DNA from: Streptococcus sp. S1
GTDB lineage: Bacteria > Bacillota > Bacilli > Lactobacillales > Streptococcaceae
DNA length: 64,000 nt
Direction of reading: 5' to 3'
NCBI RefSeq assembly: GCF_034137685.1
Contig: NZ_CP139418.1
Coordinates: 1,909,131 to 1,973,130 of the forward strand
Under the pieces are notes generated by a model. The model was given only the letters and a program-made list of their open reading frames with translations. It did not search any database and was not told the origin of the DNA. Positions 27,493 to 37,044 of this stretch are shown piece after piece (positions within the stretch are counted from its first letter, which is position 1; each line of letters begins with the position of its first letter). The translations under genes and the position numbers were made by a program.

Positions 27493-28650
27493 CTAGTTGG
27501 CAGCTTGGTAACGTTTGACTCCATCAAGATAGGTCGCAACCAGATCCAAATTTTGGTCAAGTACGATGAAGTCCGCATCATATCCTTCACGGATTTGACC
27601 ACAAACATCATCAATATGGACTGATTTTGCCGGATTGAGGCTGGCCATCATCACTGCTTCGTGAGGGTTAGCAATTCCCCACTCTACAACATTTTTTAAT
27701 CCATCTTTCAATTTCAAGATTGAGCCAGCTAGATTACCAGTTGATTTCAAGCGAGCCGTCCCTTCAGCAACCACAACTGGGAATTCCCCAAGCATGTAGT
27801 CCCCATCTTCTAAGCCCCCGGCTGTCATACAGTCAGTTATCAAGGCAACATTTTCTTTCCCTTTTTGTTTCATCAGGATATCACACGCTAGAGGATCAAC
27901 GTGATGGCCATCACAGATCAACTCTGCTGTAGTATGAGGCAACTCATACATGGCACCAACCATACCGAGTTCACGGTGCGTCAAACCACGCATACCATTG
28001 TAGGCATGCACCCAGACACTCGCACCTGCATCTACCGCTTTTTTAGCTTCTTCAAAAGTTGCATTGGAGTGTCCAAGGGCGACTGTCACTCCTTCTCCTG
28101 TAATGGTCCGAACAAAGTCTTCCACCCCTTCACGCTCAGGAGCAAGGGCAATCTTATTCAACAGACCATTGGCAGCTTTTTGCCAAGCCCGGAATTCTTC
28201 CATACTTGGATCCTTCATATAAGCTGGGTTTTGAGCTCCCTTGTATTTTTCTGTAAAATAAGGGCCTTCAAAATAAATCCCGCGAATCTTGGCTCCTGTT
28301 GCTTCTTTGTATCGTGCACCGATATTTTCAGTTACTGCCAAAAGTTGTTCGTAAGAGGAAGTCAAGGTCGTAGGCAAAAAGCTCGTAACCCCTGTACTCA
28401 AGAGACCTTCACTCATGGTATGGAGAGTGCCTTCGATATTGTTATCCATCACATCTACCCCACCAAAACCGTGAATATGGGTATCTACGAGACCTGGCGC
28501 AATGCTGTAACCAGAATAATCCAGTACATTCGCACCTTCTGGTAAGCTTTCCACATGTTTTCCAAACTTGCCATCAACAAGCTCCAAATAGCCTCCGCGG
28601 CGAACCCCATGTGGGTAATAAAATTGATCTGCTTTAATATATGTAGACAT
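27493..28650 (-). CDS. nagA: N-acetylglucosamine-6-phosphate deacetylase
   Basis: Removes the acetyl group from GlcNAc-6-P, feeding amino sugars to glycolysis or wall synthesis. Protein of 385 aa of the amidohydrolase superfamily: metal site GLVDTHIHGFGGVDVMD (about residues 53-69), EGPYFTEKYKGAQNP (about 129-143), GHSNATFEEA, HAYNGMRGLTHRE, ELICDGHHVDP and catalytic Asp in ALITDCMTAGG. Its promoter carries a CcpA-type site, consistent with repression by preferred sugars. Confidence 0.96.
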   Translation of the reverse strand: MSTYIKADQFYYPHGVRRGGYLELVDGKFGKHVESLPEGANVLDYSGYSIAPGLVDTHIHGFGGVDVMDNNIEGTLHTMSEGLLSTGVTSFLPTTLTSSYEQLLAVTENIGARYKEATGAKIRGIYFEGPYFTEKYKGAQNPAYMKDPSMEEFRAWQKAANGLLNKIALAPEREGVEDFVRTITGEGVTVALGHSNATFEEAKKAVDAGASVWVHAYNGMRGLTHRELGMVGAMYELPHTTAELICDGHHVDPLACDILMKQKGKENVALITDCMTAGGLEDGDYMLGEFPVVVAEGTARLKSTGNLAGSILKLKDGLKNVVEWGIANPHEAVMMASLNPAKSVHIDDVCGQIREGYDADFIVLDQNLDLVATYLDGVKRYQAAN

Positions 28651-28701
28651 AAAATCGTCCTTTCCATTGTAGAAACAAACGTTCCTTTTTTATTCATACA
28701 T

Positions 28702-28730
28702 ATTATAACGCTTTCAGTTTCATTTGTAAA
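28702..28730 (-). promoter_or_regulatory. nagA promoter overlapped by a cre site
   Basis: -35 TTTACA (28725-28730), -10 TATAAT (28702-28707), spacing 17. The cre-like TGAAAGCGTTATAA occupies 28703-28716, covering the -10, which predicts direct CcpA repression. Confidence 0.8.
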
Positions 28731-28760
28731 TGGTATAGACCTATTTTTGGATAGAATCCA

Positions 28761-28793
28761 ATAAAAACAGAGCAAGCTTCCTACTTACTCTGT
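28761..28793 (-). terminator. Terminator of the Na/Pi transporter gene
   Basis: 10-bp stem ACAGAGTAAG / CTTGCTCTGT (one G-U) then TTTTTATT on the minus strand. Confidence 0.85.
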
Positions 28794-28803
28794 TTGACGT
28801 TCA

Positions 28804-30435
28804 TTAAATTTGCTCTATTTGTACTTTTTCAGCTAGATTCAGGGCATGGTCCGCGACACGTGTATAGTGAGAAATGATATCAATAAAGTTCACTCCTGCT
28901 TGCGGCGTACATTCGCCTTGGTTCAAACGACGTATATGAGTTTTCCGTAGTCTTTTCTCCAACTTTTCAATTGCCTCGTGACGTGCTACTAGTTGGTTTG
29001 CAAGACTCACATCATTGTTCTCAACAGCTTTTAAGGCATCCTCTACAAACTCATGAGTTTGGTTGTAAATATCTTCCAATTCAGCCAAGGCCGCTTCTGA
29101 AAAGACGACTTTCTTACGAATTAAATAATCAGTCAGATTGATCAAGGCTTCCGCGTGATCTCCAATCCGCTCCAAATCCCGTGAGGAATCTAAGATATTG
29201 GTGAGAACTTCACTTTCTCTCGGACTCAAGGCTTCACTCGACAAACGAATCAAGTAGCGAGTTAAATCCTCATCAATGGTATTAATGGCTTCTTCTGTCT
29301 TATGTCCCTTTTCAGCTGTTTTTTCATTTTGATGAACAATATAATCATAAGAGAGATTAAAAGCTTTGTCTGCATATCCACCTAAATGAAGCAACTCTTT
29401 TTTCGCATTTCCTAGAGCAATCGAAGGCGCTTGAGTGATCAAGTTTTCATCCAAGTAGAGCGGCTCATATTTGACAACCTCATCCTCACCAGGAATCAGT
29501 TTGGTTACAAAGTATGCCAAAGCTCCAATGAATGGGAACTGGATGATGGTATTGGTTATATTAAAGGTTCCGTGAGCAAAGGCTATGGTCATTTCTGGGG
29601 ATAAATGAAGAGTCGTTTCAAACCATTGAATCAAAGAGGTAAACGGAACAAGGAAGACAAGACAGATAATGGTTCCGATAACATTAAAGGCTACATGGGC
29701 ACCTGCCACACGTTTGGCCGCAATATTAGCTCCCAAGGAAGCAATGATAGCTGTAATGGTCGTTCCGATATTATCACCAAAGAGAACTGGGAGGGCTCCT
29801 TTCAGGTCAATCAAATGACTAGCATAGAGATTTTGCAAGATACCAATGGTTGCAGAAGAGGCCTGAATCAAAAGTGTTAAGCCTGATCCAACAAAGACAC
29901 CCAAGATAGGACTTTTACTTAACTGCACCATATAGTCACGAAAGACTTGCAAATCTTTAAGAGGTTCCATATCCCCACTCATCAAGTTGAGGGCAAAGAA
30001 GATACCACCGACACCAAAAACGATTCGTCCAACATTATTAACCAAACGATTTTTGGTAAAGAAGAGACAAACCGCTCCGATAAAGAGCATGGGAAGAGCG
30101 TAGTCTCCTAATTTAAAACCAATGATAAAGGAGGTAATAGTCGTTCCAATATTGGCCCCCATAACAATACCAATAGCTTGACGGAGGGTTAGAAGTCCTG
30201 CACTCACCAGACCGACCGTAATCACTGTAACCCCTGAACTCGACTGAATCAAGGCAGTCATCCCAATCCCTACTAGAACCCCTAGAAAGGGATTACTCGT
30301 ATATTTATCAATATAGTATCGAAGTCGATCTCCTGCAGCCTGTTGCAAGCCTTCTCCCATGGTTTTAATACTATAGAGAAAGAGCCCCAGCCCTCCCAAA
30401 AAGTTAAATACAATTTCCTGCCAGTTAATCGACAT
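28804..30435 (-). CDS. Na/Pi-cotransporter family protein with PhoU-like domain
   Basis: Protein of 543 aa. The N-terminal half is a duplicated NptA-type membrane domain with the QSS repeats (IQSSSGVTVITVG near residue 63 and IQASSATIGI near 190) and MGANIGTTITSF; the C-terminal part (about 330-540) is a helical PhoU-like domain (DSSRDLERIGDHAEAL). Such proteins import phosphate or influence its balance; transport by this one is inferred. Start taken at MSINWQE, the second Met, because GGAGG lies seven bases before it and only two before the first. Upstream is a likely promoter, TTGTGT-17-TACAAT. Confidence 0.9.
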   Translation of the reverse strand: MSINWQEIVFNFLGGLGLFLYSIKTMGEGLQQAAGDRLRYYIDKYTSNPFLGVLVGIGMTALIQSSSGVTVITVGLVSAGLLTLRQAIGIVMGANIGTTITSFIIGFKLGDYALPMLFIGAVCLFFTKNRLVNNVGRIVFGVGGIFFALNLMSGDMEPLKDLQVFRDYMVQLSKSPILGVFVGSGLTLLIQASSATIGILQNLYASHLIDLKGALPVLFGDNIGTTITAIIASLGANIAAKRVAGAHVAFNVIGTIICLVFLVPFTSLIQWFETTLHLSPEMTIAFAHGTFNITNTIIQFPFIGALAYFVTKLIPGEDEVVKYEPLYLDENLITQAPSIALGNAKKELLHLGGYADKAFNLSYDYIVHQNEKTAEKGHKTEEAINTIDEDLTRYLIRLSSEALSPRESEVLTNILDSSRDLERIGDHAEALINLTDYLIRKKVVFSEAALAELEDIYNQTHEFVEDALKAVENNDVSLANQLVARHEAIEKLEKRLRKTHIRRLNQGECTPQAGVNFIDIISHYTRVADHALNLAEKVQIEQI

Positions 30436-30581
30436 GTTCATTCCTCCAAATTTGAGATCAGAAATAAAACTCCTCTCCTATTGTAAAGGATAATTTCCAA
30501 TCACACAAGAGATTTCTGTAAATTTCTATTATTTTTTGAAACCGTTTTTTCCTTCTGTTTTATTTTCCTCGTTTTAAGAGC

Positions 30582-30612
30582 CAAAAAAAGAGGGTGGAAA
30601 ATTTCCAACCCG
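30582..30612 (-). terminator. Terminator downstream of rbfA and the BOX-like repeat
   Basis: Minus-strand GGGTTGGAAATTTTCCACCC followed by TCTTTTTTT. The same 17-base core recurs at 30866-30882 next to the rbfA stop. Confidence 0.75.
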
Positions 30613-30680
30613 AGACTGTAGACAAACTATTCTTTTTTATAAATCTAATAAATTCTATAAAAAGAAATGTTACTCGTTAG

Positions 30681-30820
30681 AGTGATTCAATCATCTACTG
30701 AAACTTTTCGTCGTGAGAAAAGTACCTGAAACTTAATAGTTTCAGGTACTCGGAATTATTGAGACCTTAGGCTCAATAATTAGTCATGGAACTTCGAAGA
30801 AGTTCGCTGACGTCCGTACT
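30681..30820 (-). repeat. BOX-related modular repeat, copy B
   Basis: Read on the minus strand: ACGTCAGCGAACTTCTTCG, AGTTCCATGAC, hairpin 1 ATTATTGAG-CCTAAGGT-CTCAATAAT, linker, hairpin 2 AGTACCTGAAACT-atta-AGTTTCAGGTACT, then TTTCTCACGACG and TTTCAGTAGATGATTG. Same order and core as copy A at 24690, with different but perfectly paired stems. It lies in the 450-bp gap (30436-30885) between rbfA and the Na/Pi gene, which holds no coding sequence. Confidence 0.7.
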
Positions 30821-30865
30821 CACCTAAGGAAAGTTTCTAAGAAGACTTTGTCTTTCAATCTGGGC

Positions 30866-30882
30866 GTGGAAAATTTCCAACC
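30866..30882. repeat. 17-bp direct repeat flanking the BOX-like element (right copy)
   Basis: GTGGAAAATTTCCAACC, identical to 30594-30610. The left copy is part of a working terminator; this one, beside the rbfA stop, has lost the pairing outer arm and T-run. Confidence 0.8.
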
Positions 30883-30885
30883 TCT

Positions 30886-31236
30886 CTAGTCTTTGTTCAA
30901 ATTGCGTAACATCTCATCGATCTTGTTACCGTATTCGATAGACTCGTCTTTGACAAAAGTAAGATCCGGAATCTTGTACAGTTTCAAATTCCGACCTAAT
31001 TCACGCTTGATGGTTCCTGTTGCTTTTTCAAGGCCTGTCTGAGCCTTTTGATTGTCTGAAGCCAAATCACTCATAATTGAATAATACACTTTGGCCATAG
31101 ACAAATCACCTAGCATTTGAACATCCGTAATGGTGACGCCTTGAACACGCGGGTCACGGACTTTCTTTTGTAAAATCTCATTTACTTCACGCTTGATTTC
31201 CATCCCTACTCGGTCTGTCCGAAAATGACTTGCCAT
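30886..31236 (-). CDS. rbfA: Ribosome-binding factor A
   Basis: Small KH-type protein (116 aa) needed for late 30S maturation and 16S 5' processing, important in the cold. N-terminal [20 protein letters not shown] (in part: [17 protein letters not shown]), central [20 protein letters not shown] and C-terminal [19 protein letters not shown] are family hallmarks. Last gene of the rimP-nusA-infB operon. RBS AGGAG. Confidence 0.96.
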   Translation of the reverse strand: MASHFRTDRVGMEIKREVNEILQKKVRDPRVQGVTITDVQMLGDLSMAKVYYSIMSDLASDNQKAQTGLEKATGTIKRELGRNLKLYKIPDLTFVKDESIEYGNKIDEMLRNLNKD

Positions 31237-31310
31237 AGGAACTCCTTTCTGCTCTGTGTTTAAAAACTAGGAAATCAGAGGAGAACCCTCTTTTTTCCTA
31301 GTCAGCTTGC

Positions 31311-34025
31311 TTATTTTTTAATTTCTTCCATGATGTAGGCTTCGATGGTATCATCTGTCTTGATATCATTGTAACCTTCAATCATCAATCCACCTTCACG
31401 ACCATTTGTGATCTCTTTGACATCATCTTTGAAGTGTTTCAAGCTTGCAAGAGCTCCGTCATAGATCACGACACCGTCACGAATGACACGGACTTTGGAA
31501 TCACGTGTAACCTTACCACTGAGGACCATAAATCCACCGATGGTACCCACCTTAGAGACCTTAAAGGTTTCGCGAATAACTGCTTCCCCGATGACTTTCT
31601 CTTCGAACTCAGGATCCAACATACCCTTCATGGCATCTTCCATTTCTTCAATCACTTTGTAGATAATTGAGTGAAGACGGATTTCCACCTCGTCAGCTTC
31701 AGCTTGTTGACGTGCTTGTGGAGTAGGACGGACGTTAAATCCGATGATGAAGGCATTTGAAGCTTCTGCAAGGGTCACGTCTGATTCGTTGATGGCACCA
31801 ACCGCTGAGTGAACGATGGTCACTTTCACACCTTCTACTTCAATCTTTTGAAGGGAAGCAGCAAGGGCTTCAACCGAACCTTGGACATCGGCTTTAATGA
31901 TGACATTAACAGATTTCACTTCCCCAGCCTTCAAGGTATCAAAGAGGTTTTCAAGGCTGACGCGGTTGGTTGCTTGACGTTGTTTCATCAGAGCACGTTT
32001 GGCACGTTCTTCACCGGCCGCACGCGCAGATTTCTCATCTTCATATACTGCGAAGTGGTCACCCGCCATTGGCGCTTCGTTCAAACCAGTGATAGAAACC
32101 GGAGTAGATGGTCCTGCTACCTTCACACGACGGCCAAGGTCATTGGTCATGGCACGGACACGTCCAAAGGTATTTCCGACAACGATTGGGTCTTGGACAT
32201 TCAAGGTACCTTGTTGAACAAGGAGGGTTGCCACCGCACCTTTTCCTTTATCCAAACGCGCTTCGATAACGGTACCGATGGCACGAACAGTTGGATCTGC
32301 CTTGAGTTCTTGGATTTCGGCCACAAGAAGGACAGTTTCCAACAACTCATCGATGTTTTGGTTGAACTTGGCTGAGATTTCTACAAACTCAGAATCTCCA
32401 CCCCAGGCAGTTGACATCACACCGTGTTCAGCCAATTCACCGATTACACGCTCTGGATTGGCACCTGGTTTATCAATCTTGTTGATGGCCACAATGATTG
32501 GAACATTGGCAGCTTTTGAGTGGTTGATAGCTTCGATAGTTTGAGGCATAACCCCGTCATCTGCCGCTACGACCAAAATGGTAATATCAGTAACAGAGGC
32601 ACCACGCGCCCGCATAGAAGTAAAGGCCGCGTGTCCAGGTGTATCCAAGAAGGTAATCTTCTTGCCATTTTCAACGATTTGGTAGGCACCGATATGCTGA
32701 GTGATCCCACCAGCTTCACCTGTCGCCACACGGGAGTTACGAAGGGTATCCAAAAGGGTTGTCTTACCATGGTCAACGTGTCCCATGATGGTGACAACTG
32801 GTGGGCGTTCTACCAACTCATCCGGATTCAAGTAACCATCTTCAACGAAGAAGCGTTCGATATCGGCATTGTCCACTTCAACCTTTTTCTTGGCTTCAAT
32901 TCCATAATCCACCATCAAGAGTTCAATCGTATCTCCATCCAGCGATTGGTTTTGAGTCGCCATGACTCCCATCATAAAGAGTTTCTTGACGATTTCAGCA
33001 GGTTCACGCTTGATCCGTTTTGCGATTTCTGCAACCGTCATTCCATCCGTATACTCAAATTCACTTGGTAATTCATGGAATTTACGCTCTGTTACTGGTT
33101 TTGGAGCATCATTACGGTTGTTCTTTCCTTTTTTATTCTTCTTACTGTTATTCCAGTTACTATTTTTCTGATTTCTCACTTGATTTTGACTATTTCGATT
33201 CCTTTGTTGTTTTCTTGGACCATCTTCTTCACGATCAAAATCATCGCGTTTCTTATCTGGTCGCGCTTGTTTCTTCCGACGTGTATCGACTTGAGCTGGA
33301 GTAGCGGCAACAACTGGTTTTGTATGGTTCTCAACAGCTGGCTCCTGTACAAGTGCGTTCACTTCTGGTGCTTCTACCCGTTTCCGGCGCTGTTGACGTT
33401 CTTGTTCTGCTTTTGCAGCTTGTTGTTTGTAGCGATCTTCACTTCCACGTGCGTACTCAGCATGTTGTTCAGCTTTCAGTGCTGCTGCACGCGCTTTGAA
33501 ATCAACTTTTGGTGCCACTTGGGGTTGTTCACCACGTCTTTGATCTGGTCGGTTATTGCGACGATCAGATCCTTGATTTCGTTGTTCATTTCGCTCTTGT
33601 GGTCGTTGATTTCGATTGTCACCATTTCGCTGATTGTCCTTGCGATCGCGTTTTGGACGGTTATCTTGTTGTTTTCTGCGTTCAGCTTGCTCTTTTGCAC
33701 GTGCTTCTCGTTCCGCTTTAAAGTTACGACTCTTTGGTTTAACAGCTGGTGTTACTGATTTTGTCTCAGTTGCCTCTTCTTTTTTGACGGGTGCTGCTTC
33801 TTTTTTCTCTGCGACAGCCGTTGTCTTGGCAGCCACTTCTGCTACTTTCTTTTCGACTGTTTCCTTTTTCGCTGCAAAGCTCTTGATCAACTTTTCAGCA
33901 ACATCAGTATCGACACTAGATGCATGACTCTTGACGTCAAAACCTAATTCTTTCGCACGAGTGACGACTTCCTTACTTTCCTTGCCCAATTCTTTGGCAA
34001 TTTCGTATAATCTTTTCTTAGACAA
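31311..34025 (-). CDS. infB: Translation initiation factor IF-2
   Basis: GTPase (904 aa) that brings initiator tRNA to the 30S subunit. N-terminal IF2_N helix ([18 protein letters not shown]), then a long low-complexity linker (about residues 60-310) rich in Lys, Arg, Gln and Asn, a second IF2_N, and the GTPase with G1 [13 protein letters not shown]3 DTPGHAAF, G4 NKID and the C-terminal beta-barrel domains. Start is TTG: GGAGG stands seven bases before it and no ATG is suitably placed. Overlap-free but tightly packed behind ylxQ. Confidence 0.96.
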   Translation of the reverse strand: MSKKRLYEIAKELGKESKEVVTRAKELGFDVKSHASSVDTDVAEKLIKSFAAKKETVEKKVAEVAAKTTAVAEKKEAAPVKKEEATETKSVTPAVKPKSRNFKAEREARAKEQAERRKQQDNRPKRDRKDNQRNGDNRNQRPQERNEQRNQGSDRRNNRPDQRRGEQPQVAPKVDFKARAAALKAEQHAEYARGSEDRYKQQAAKAEQERQQRRKRVEAPEVNALVQEPAVENHTKPVVAATPAQVDTRRKKQARPDKKRDDFDREEDGPRKQQRNRNSQNQVRNQKNSNWNNSKKNKKGKNNRNDAPKPVTERKFHELPSEFEYTDGMTVAEIAKRIKREPAEIVKKLFMMGVMATQNQSLDGDTIELLMVDYGIEAKKKVEVDNADIERFFVEDGYLNPDELVERPPVVTIMGHVDHGKTTLLDTLRNSRVATGEAGGITQHIGAYQIVENGKKITFLDTPGHAAFTSMRARGASVTDITILVVAADDGVMPQTIEAINHSKAANVPIIVAINKIDKPGANPERVIGELAEHGVMSTAWGGDSEFVEISAKFNQNIDELLETVLLVAEIQELKADPTVRAIGTVIEARLDKGKGAVATLLVQQGTLNVQDPIVVGNTFGRVRAMTNDLGRRVKVAGPSTPVSITGLNEAPMAGDHFAVYEDEKSARAAGEERAKRALMKQRQATNRVSLENLFDTLKAGEVKSVNVIIKADVQGSVEALAASLQKIEVEGVKVTIVHSAVGAINESDVTLAEASNAFIIGFNVRPTPQARQQAEADEVEIRLHSIIYKVIEEMEDAMKGMLDPEFEEKVIGEAVIRETFKVSKVGTIGGFMVLSGKVTRDSKVRVIRDGVVIYDGALASLKHFKDDVKEITNGREGGLMIEGYNDIKTDDTIEAYIMEEIKK

Positions 34026-34041
34026 TTGCTGTCCTCCTCTT

Positions 34042-34341
34042 CTATTCCATAAGAGACCTCATTTTCTTTGAAAATCCAGCATCTACAACGGCGACGACCT
34101 TACGGGCACGTCCGATTGCAGTGCTTAATTCTAGTGTTGAAAACACGGTAGATACTTGAACCTCATAATAGCGACCCTTATCTGTCACCTTTTTTGTCAG
34201 GTTACTAGCTGCATCATTTGCCAGAAAAACTAATTTTGCTTTTTCTTCCTGGATTGCTTTGATCACGAGTTCTTCTCCAGAAATGAGTTTTCCTGCTCTT
34301 TGCGCCAAGCCCAACAAATTACTTATCTTTTGCTTATTCAA
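34042..34341 (-). CDS. ylxQ: L7Ae-family RNA-binding protein YlxQ
   Basis: Protein of 99 aa with the L7Ae/L30e fold: [17 protein letters not shown] (about residues 8-24) and the kink-turn-binding loop [15 protein letters not shown]. The RNA partner is unknown. The start codon is TTG within TTGAATAA, which overlaps the ylxR stop by 8 bases, so translation is probably coupled. Part of the nusA-infB operon. Confidence 0.92.
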   Translation of the reverse strand: MNKQKISNLLGLAQRAGKLISGEELVIKAIQEEKAKLVFLANDAASNLTKKVTDKGRYYEVQVSTVFSTLELSTAIGRARKVVAVVDAGFSKKMRSLME

Positions 34342-34630
34342 GGCCTAACTCTCTTCTCTTCACCTTATGATCTACATAAGCGATCAATTCATCATAGAAA
34401 GCTTCTTCCACTTCCATATTAAAGCTACGATTAAAAACTTTCTTTTTCTTAGCAAGTGTCGCTTCTTCATTGTCTAGCTTGATGTAAGCACCTCGACCAT
34501 TGGCTTTGCCAGTTGGATCGATAAAGACTTGTCCTTCTTTATTTTTGACAATGCGGAGCAAATCGCGCTTATCAATAATTTCATTTGAAACGACAGATTT
34601 TCTTAAAGGGATTTTTCTTGTTTTTACCAT
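34334..34630 (-). CDS. ylxR: YlxR (DUF448) RNA-binding-like protein
   Basis: Protein of 98 aa, a little longer than the usual 85-95. It has the DUF448 pattern: KRDLLRIVKNKEGQVFIDPTGKANGRGAYI (in part: FIDPTGKANGRGAYI, about residues 36-50), which includes the GRGAY motif, and a basic C-terminus. Homologues have been linked to RNase P or transcription control, without firm proof. Lies between nusA and ylxQ. Confidence 0.92.
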   Translation of the reverse strand: MVKTRKIPLRKSVVSNEIIDKRDLLRIVKNKEGQVFIDPTGKANGRGAYIKLDNEEATLAKKKKVFNRSFNMEVEEAFYDELIAYVDHKVKRRELGLE

Positions 34631-34644
34631 TTTCCCTTCCTCTC

Positions 34645-35787
34645 TTAATCGACTTGCTCTTGACTACTTTCTACTTGGTCTTCAAAAGTTTCTTGAGCTA
34701 CTTCCATTTCTTCGAACTCACTATCAGATTTGATGTCGATGCGGTAACCGGTCAAATGAGCAGCCAAACGAACGTTTTGACCACGACGACCGATGGCAAG
34801 AGATAATTTATTATCTGGTACCACAACGAGAGCATGTTTGCTATCTTCGTCATCAAAAATAACTTGGTCCACTTCTGCAGGAGCGATCGCATTGTAGATA
34901 AATTCAGCTGGATCTGGAACCCACTCGATCACATCGATATTTTCTTCTGTCGGAACCATTCGGTCTAATTTTTGATCGTATCGAGCTGGGTGGAATTTGC
35001 TGGTAATCTTTTTAATGTTCGATCCACCACGACCAACGATCGTCCCAATCGCGTCTACGTTTGGATTATGGCTACGAACCGCAACTTTTGTACGATCTCC
35101 AGCTTCGCGCGCGACACTCATAATCTCAACAGTACCATCATAAACTTCAGGAATTTCTTGTTCCATCAAACGTTTGATCATTTCAGGGTGGCTCCGACTA
35201 ACAAAGACATTGACGCCACGTGGGTTATCTTCTACCTTGTAGACAAAAACTTCGATCCGGTCATGAGATTGGAATACCTCACCCGGGATTTGGTCTTGCT
35301 TAGACAATTGTGCTTCGATCGAACCAAGATTAACATAGATAAAACGATTATCAAAGCGCTCCACCGTTCCACTCATGATTTCATTTTCATGCTCTTTATA
35401 AGTGTTATAGGTGATGGTGCGCGTTTGCTTCCGCATTTTTTCCATGATGGTTTGTTTGGCAGATTGAGCTGCTACGCGACCAAATTCAGCTGGTGCTTCT
35501 TCAAACTTGATCTTGTCACCCAACTCATAAGCAGAGCTAATGGCCAAGGCATCCTTCAAGCTGATTTCTAAACGGCTATCAAAGACCTCATCGACTACTT
35601 CACGAACCGTATAAACACGGAAATCTCCAGTTTTTTCATTGAATTCAATCGCTGCACTTTCTGATTGTCCATAACGACGGCGATAAGCTGAACGCAATGA
35701 TTCTGTGACTGCTTCGATGATATCTTCTTTTTTGATCCCTTTGTCTTCTTCCAAAATGCGGAAGGCTTCTAGCATTTCTTTACTCAT
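34645..35787 (-). CDS. nusA: Transcription termination/antitermination factor NusA
   Basis: RNA polymerase-associated factor, 380 aa, that controls pausing, hairpin termination and rRNA antitermination. N-terminal RNAP-binding domain (about 1-125), S1 domain (about 130-200, including GTVERFDNRFIYVNLG) and two KH domains (GTIVGRGGSNIKKI and LAIGRRGQNVRLAAHL). The acidic repeats of E. coli NusA are absent, as in other Firmicutes; a short acidic tail ends the protein. Confidence 0.97.
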   Translation of the reverse strand: MSKEMLEAFRILEEDKGIKKEDIIEAVTESLRSAYRRRYGQSESAAIEFNEKTGDFRVYTVREVVDEVFDSRLEISLKDALAISSAYELGDKIKFEEAPAEFGRVAAQSAKQTIMEKMRKQTRTITYNTYKEHENEIMSGTVERFDNRFIYVNLGSIEAQLSKQDQIPGEVFQSHDRIEVFVYKVEDNPRGVNVFVSRSHPEMIKRLMEQEIPEVYDGTVEIMSVAREAGDRTKVAVRSHNPNVDAIGTIVGRGGSNIKKITSKFHPARYDQKLDRMVPTEENIDVIEWVPDPAEFIYNAIAPAEVDQVIFDDEDSKHALVVVPDNKLSLAIGRRGQNVRLAAHLTGYRIDIKSDSEFEEMEVAQETFEDQVESSQEQVD

Positions 35788-35831
35788 GTTTTTCTTGCCT
35801 CTTCTATAAAGGCATCCTTTCTTTCATTCTG

Positions 35832-36311
35832 TTACAATTTTACAGCCAACCTTGCTTTGGACACAAGGTTATAAGGAATATCCACTGTTTTCTTTCGTGT
35901 TTTATCCATATACTCAATGGTCAAAACATCCTCTTCAAAACCTATTAGGTTCCCCTCAAAGACCTTTTGCTTTTCAACAGCCTTGTACAAGCTAATATTG
36001 ACGTACTTACCAACAGCTCCCTCGAGTGCTTCCTTGGTTTTCAAAGGTCTCTCCAAGCCAGGACTGGTGACTTCTAAAAAGTACTGTTCTGGAAATGGGT
36101 CTGGTTTGATTTGATCCAATAGCGGACTGATGATTTCTGTCAAATCCGCTGTATCATTCAGTGTGATTCCTTCTGGTTTGTCTACGAAAATGCTTAAGAC
36201 GTAGTCACCACCCATTTTGCCATATTCAACATCGACCAATTCAAATGGTTCCTTTATAGCTGGCTGAATCACTTCTGTTACTAAGTCAACAATCGTTGCG
36301 ATGGTTGCCAC
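35832..36311 (-). CDS. rimP: Ribosome maturation factor RimP
   Basis: Protein of 159 aa for 30S maturation. N-terminal domain with [20 protein letters not shown] (in part: [17 protein letters not shown]), then [21 protein letters not shown] (in part: [18 protein letters not shown]), the family signature, and a C-terminal Sm-like domain. The start is uncertain: the frame as listed begins at a GTG that is fused to the strong ribosome binding site AGGAGGTG (zero spacing), whereas the codon at ideal spacing (8 bases) is ATC, three codons in. First gene of the operon. Confidence 0.9.
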   Translation of the reverse strand: MATIATIVDLVTEVIQPAIKEPFELVDVEYGKMGGDYVLSIFVDKPEGITLNDTADLTEIISPLLDQIKPDPFPEQYFLEVTSPGLERPLKTKEALEGAVGKYVNISLYKAVEKQKVFEGNLIGFEEDVLTIEYMDKTRKKTVDIPYNLVSKARLAVKL

Positions 36312-36324
36312 CTCCTCATAGATA

Positions 36325-36350
36325 AGAGGCGAAGATATTTCCCCGCCTCT
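36325..36350 (-). other. Hairpin in the rimP 5' leader
   Basis: AGAGGCG / CGCCTCT, 7 bp with a 12-base loop, lies between the promoter and the ribosome binding site of rimP. It could modulate initiation or stabilise the operon mRNA. No T-run on the minus strand. Confidence 0.5.
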
Positions 36351-36371
36351 CCTTTTCTATTCATTTAGTGT

Positions 36372-36400
36372 ATTATAGCACGATTCCCCAACGATTGCAA
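36372..36400 (-). promoter_or_regulatory. Promoter of the rimP-nusA-infB operon
   Basis: -35 TTGCAA (36395-36400), -10 TATAAT (36372-36377), spacing 17, leading to a leader of about 55 nt. Confidence 0.85.
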
Positions 36401-36408
36401 GGAATATG

Positions 36409-37044
36409 CTAAAACTGTGCTTCTACACGGTAAATGACCTGACCTTTACTTGAGAACTTCTTCTCATATTCGGTCATGACATTCCCCTCGAAATCACTAG
36501 CATGAAGGTCCAACCAGACTCCCTTCAAAGTCATTCCATATTGCGAAAAGCTCACCAAACTGTATTCAAACAAACCTCGGTTGTCTGTTTTAAAGTGAAT
36601 CTCCCCATGTTCTGGAAGAATTTGTTTAAAGGTGTCTAGGAAGGTCTTGTAAGTCAAGCGACGTTTTTCATGACGTTTCTTTGGCCATGGATCTGAAAAA
36701 TTCAGATAGAGTTGATCAATTTCACCATCTTCAAAATAGTTGGTCAAGCTATCCCCATCTACCCAAAGCAATTTAATGTTAGGAACATCAGCTTCTAAGA
36801 CCTTATCTAAAGCATAGCTCAAGACCGATTTTTGAATATCAATTCCGATGTAGTTGATCTCTGGATTGGCCTTAGCCATCCCAGTAATAAAGGCTCCTTT
36901 TCCACTTCCCACTTCAATATGGATGGGGTGGTCATTTCCGAAAATCCCATGCCATTTTCCCTTAGCATCTTCTGGATTTAGGACCACATATTGTGGATTG
37001 GCTTCTAGTAATTCTGTCGCTCCTTTACGATTTCTAACTCTCAT
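36409..37044 (-). CDS. trmB: tRNA (guanine-46-N7)-methyltransferase
   Basis: Protein of 211 aa that makes m7G46 in tRNA variable loops. SAM motif [16 protein letters not shown] (about residues 41-56), [15 protein letters not shown], and the conserved [16 protein letters not shown] (about 115-130) with the catalytic Asp are present; the C-terminal [19 protein letters not shown] (in part: [12 protein letters not shown]) closes the family pattern. ATG overlaps the ccrZ stop by 4 bases. Confidence 0.96.
   Translation of the reverse strand: MRVRNRKGATELLEANPQYVVLNPEDAKGKWHGIFGNDHPIHIEVGSGKGAFITGMAKANPEINYIGIDIQKSVLSYALDKVLEADVPNIKLLWVDGDSLTNYFEDGEIDQLYLNFSDPWPKKRHEKRRLTYKTFLDTFKQILPEHGEIHFKTDNRGLFEYSLVSFSQYGMTLKGVWLDLHASDFEGNVMTEYEKKFSSKGQVIYRVEAQF

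Noticed and set aside
31809..33758. Several long plus-strand frames, up to 227 codons, opposite infB
   Set aside because: Antisense shadows caused by infB codon bias; no start signals, and infB is clearly the real gene.
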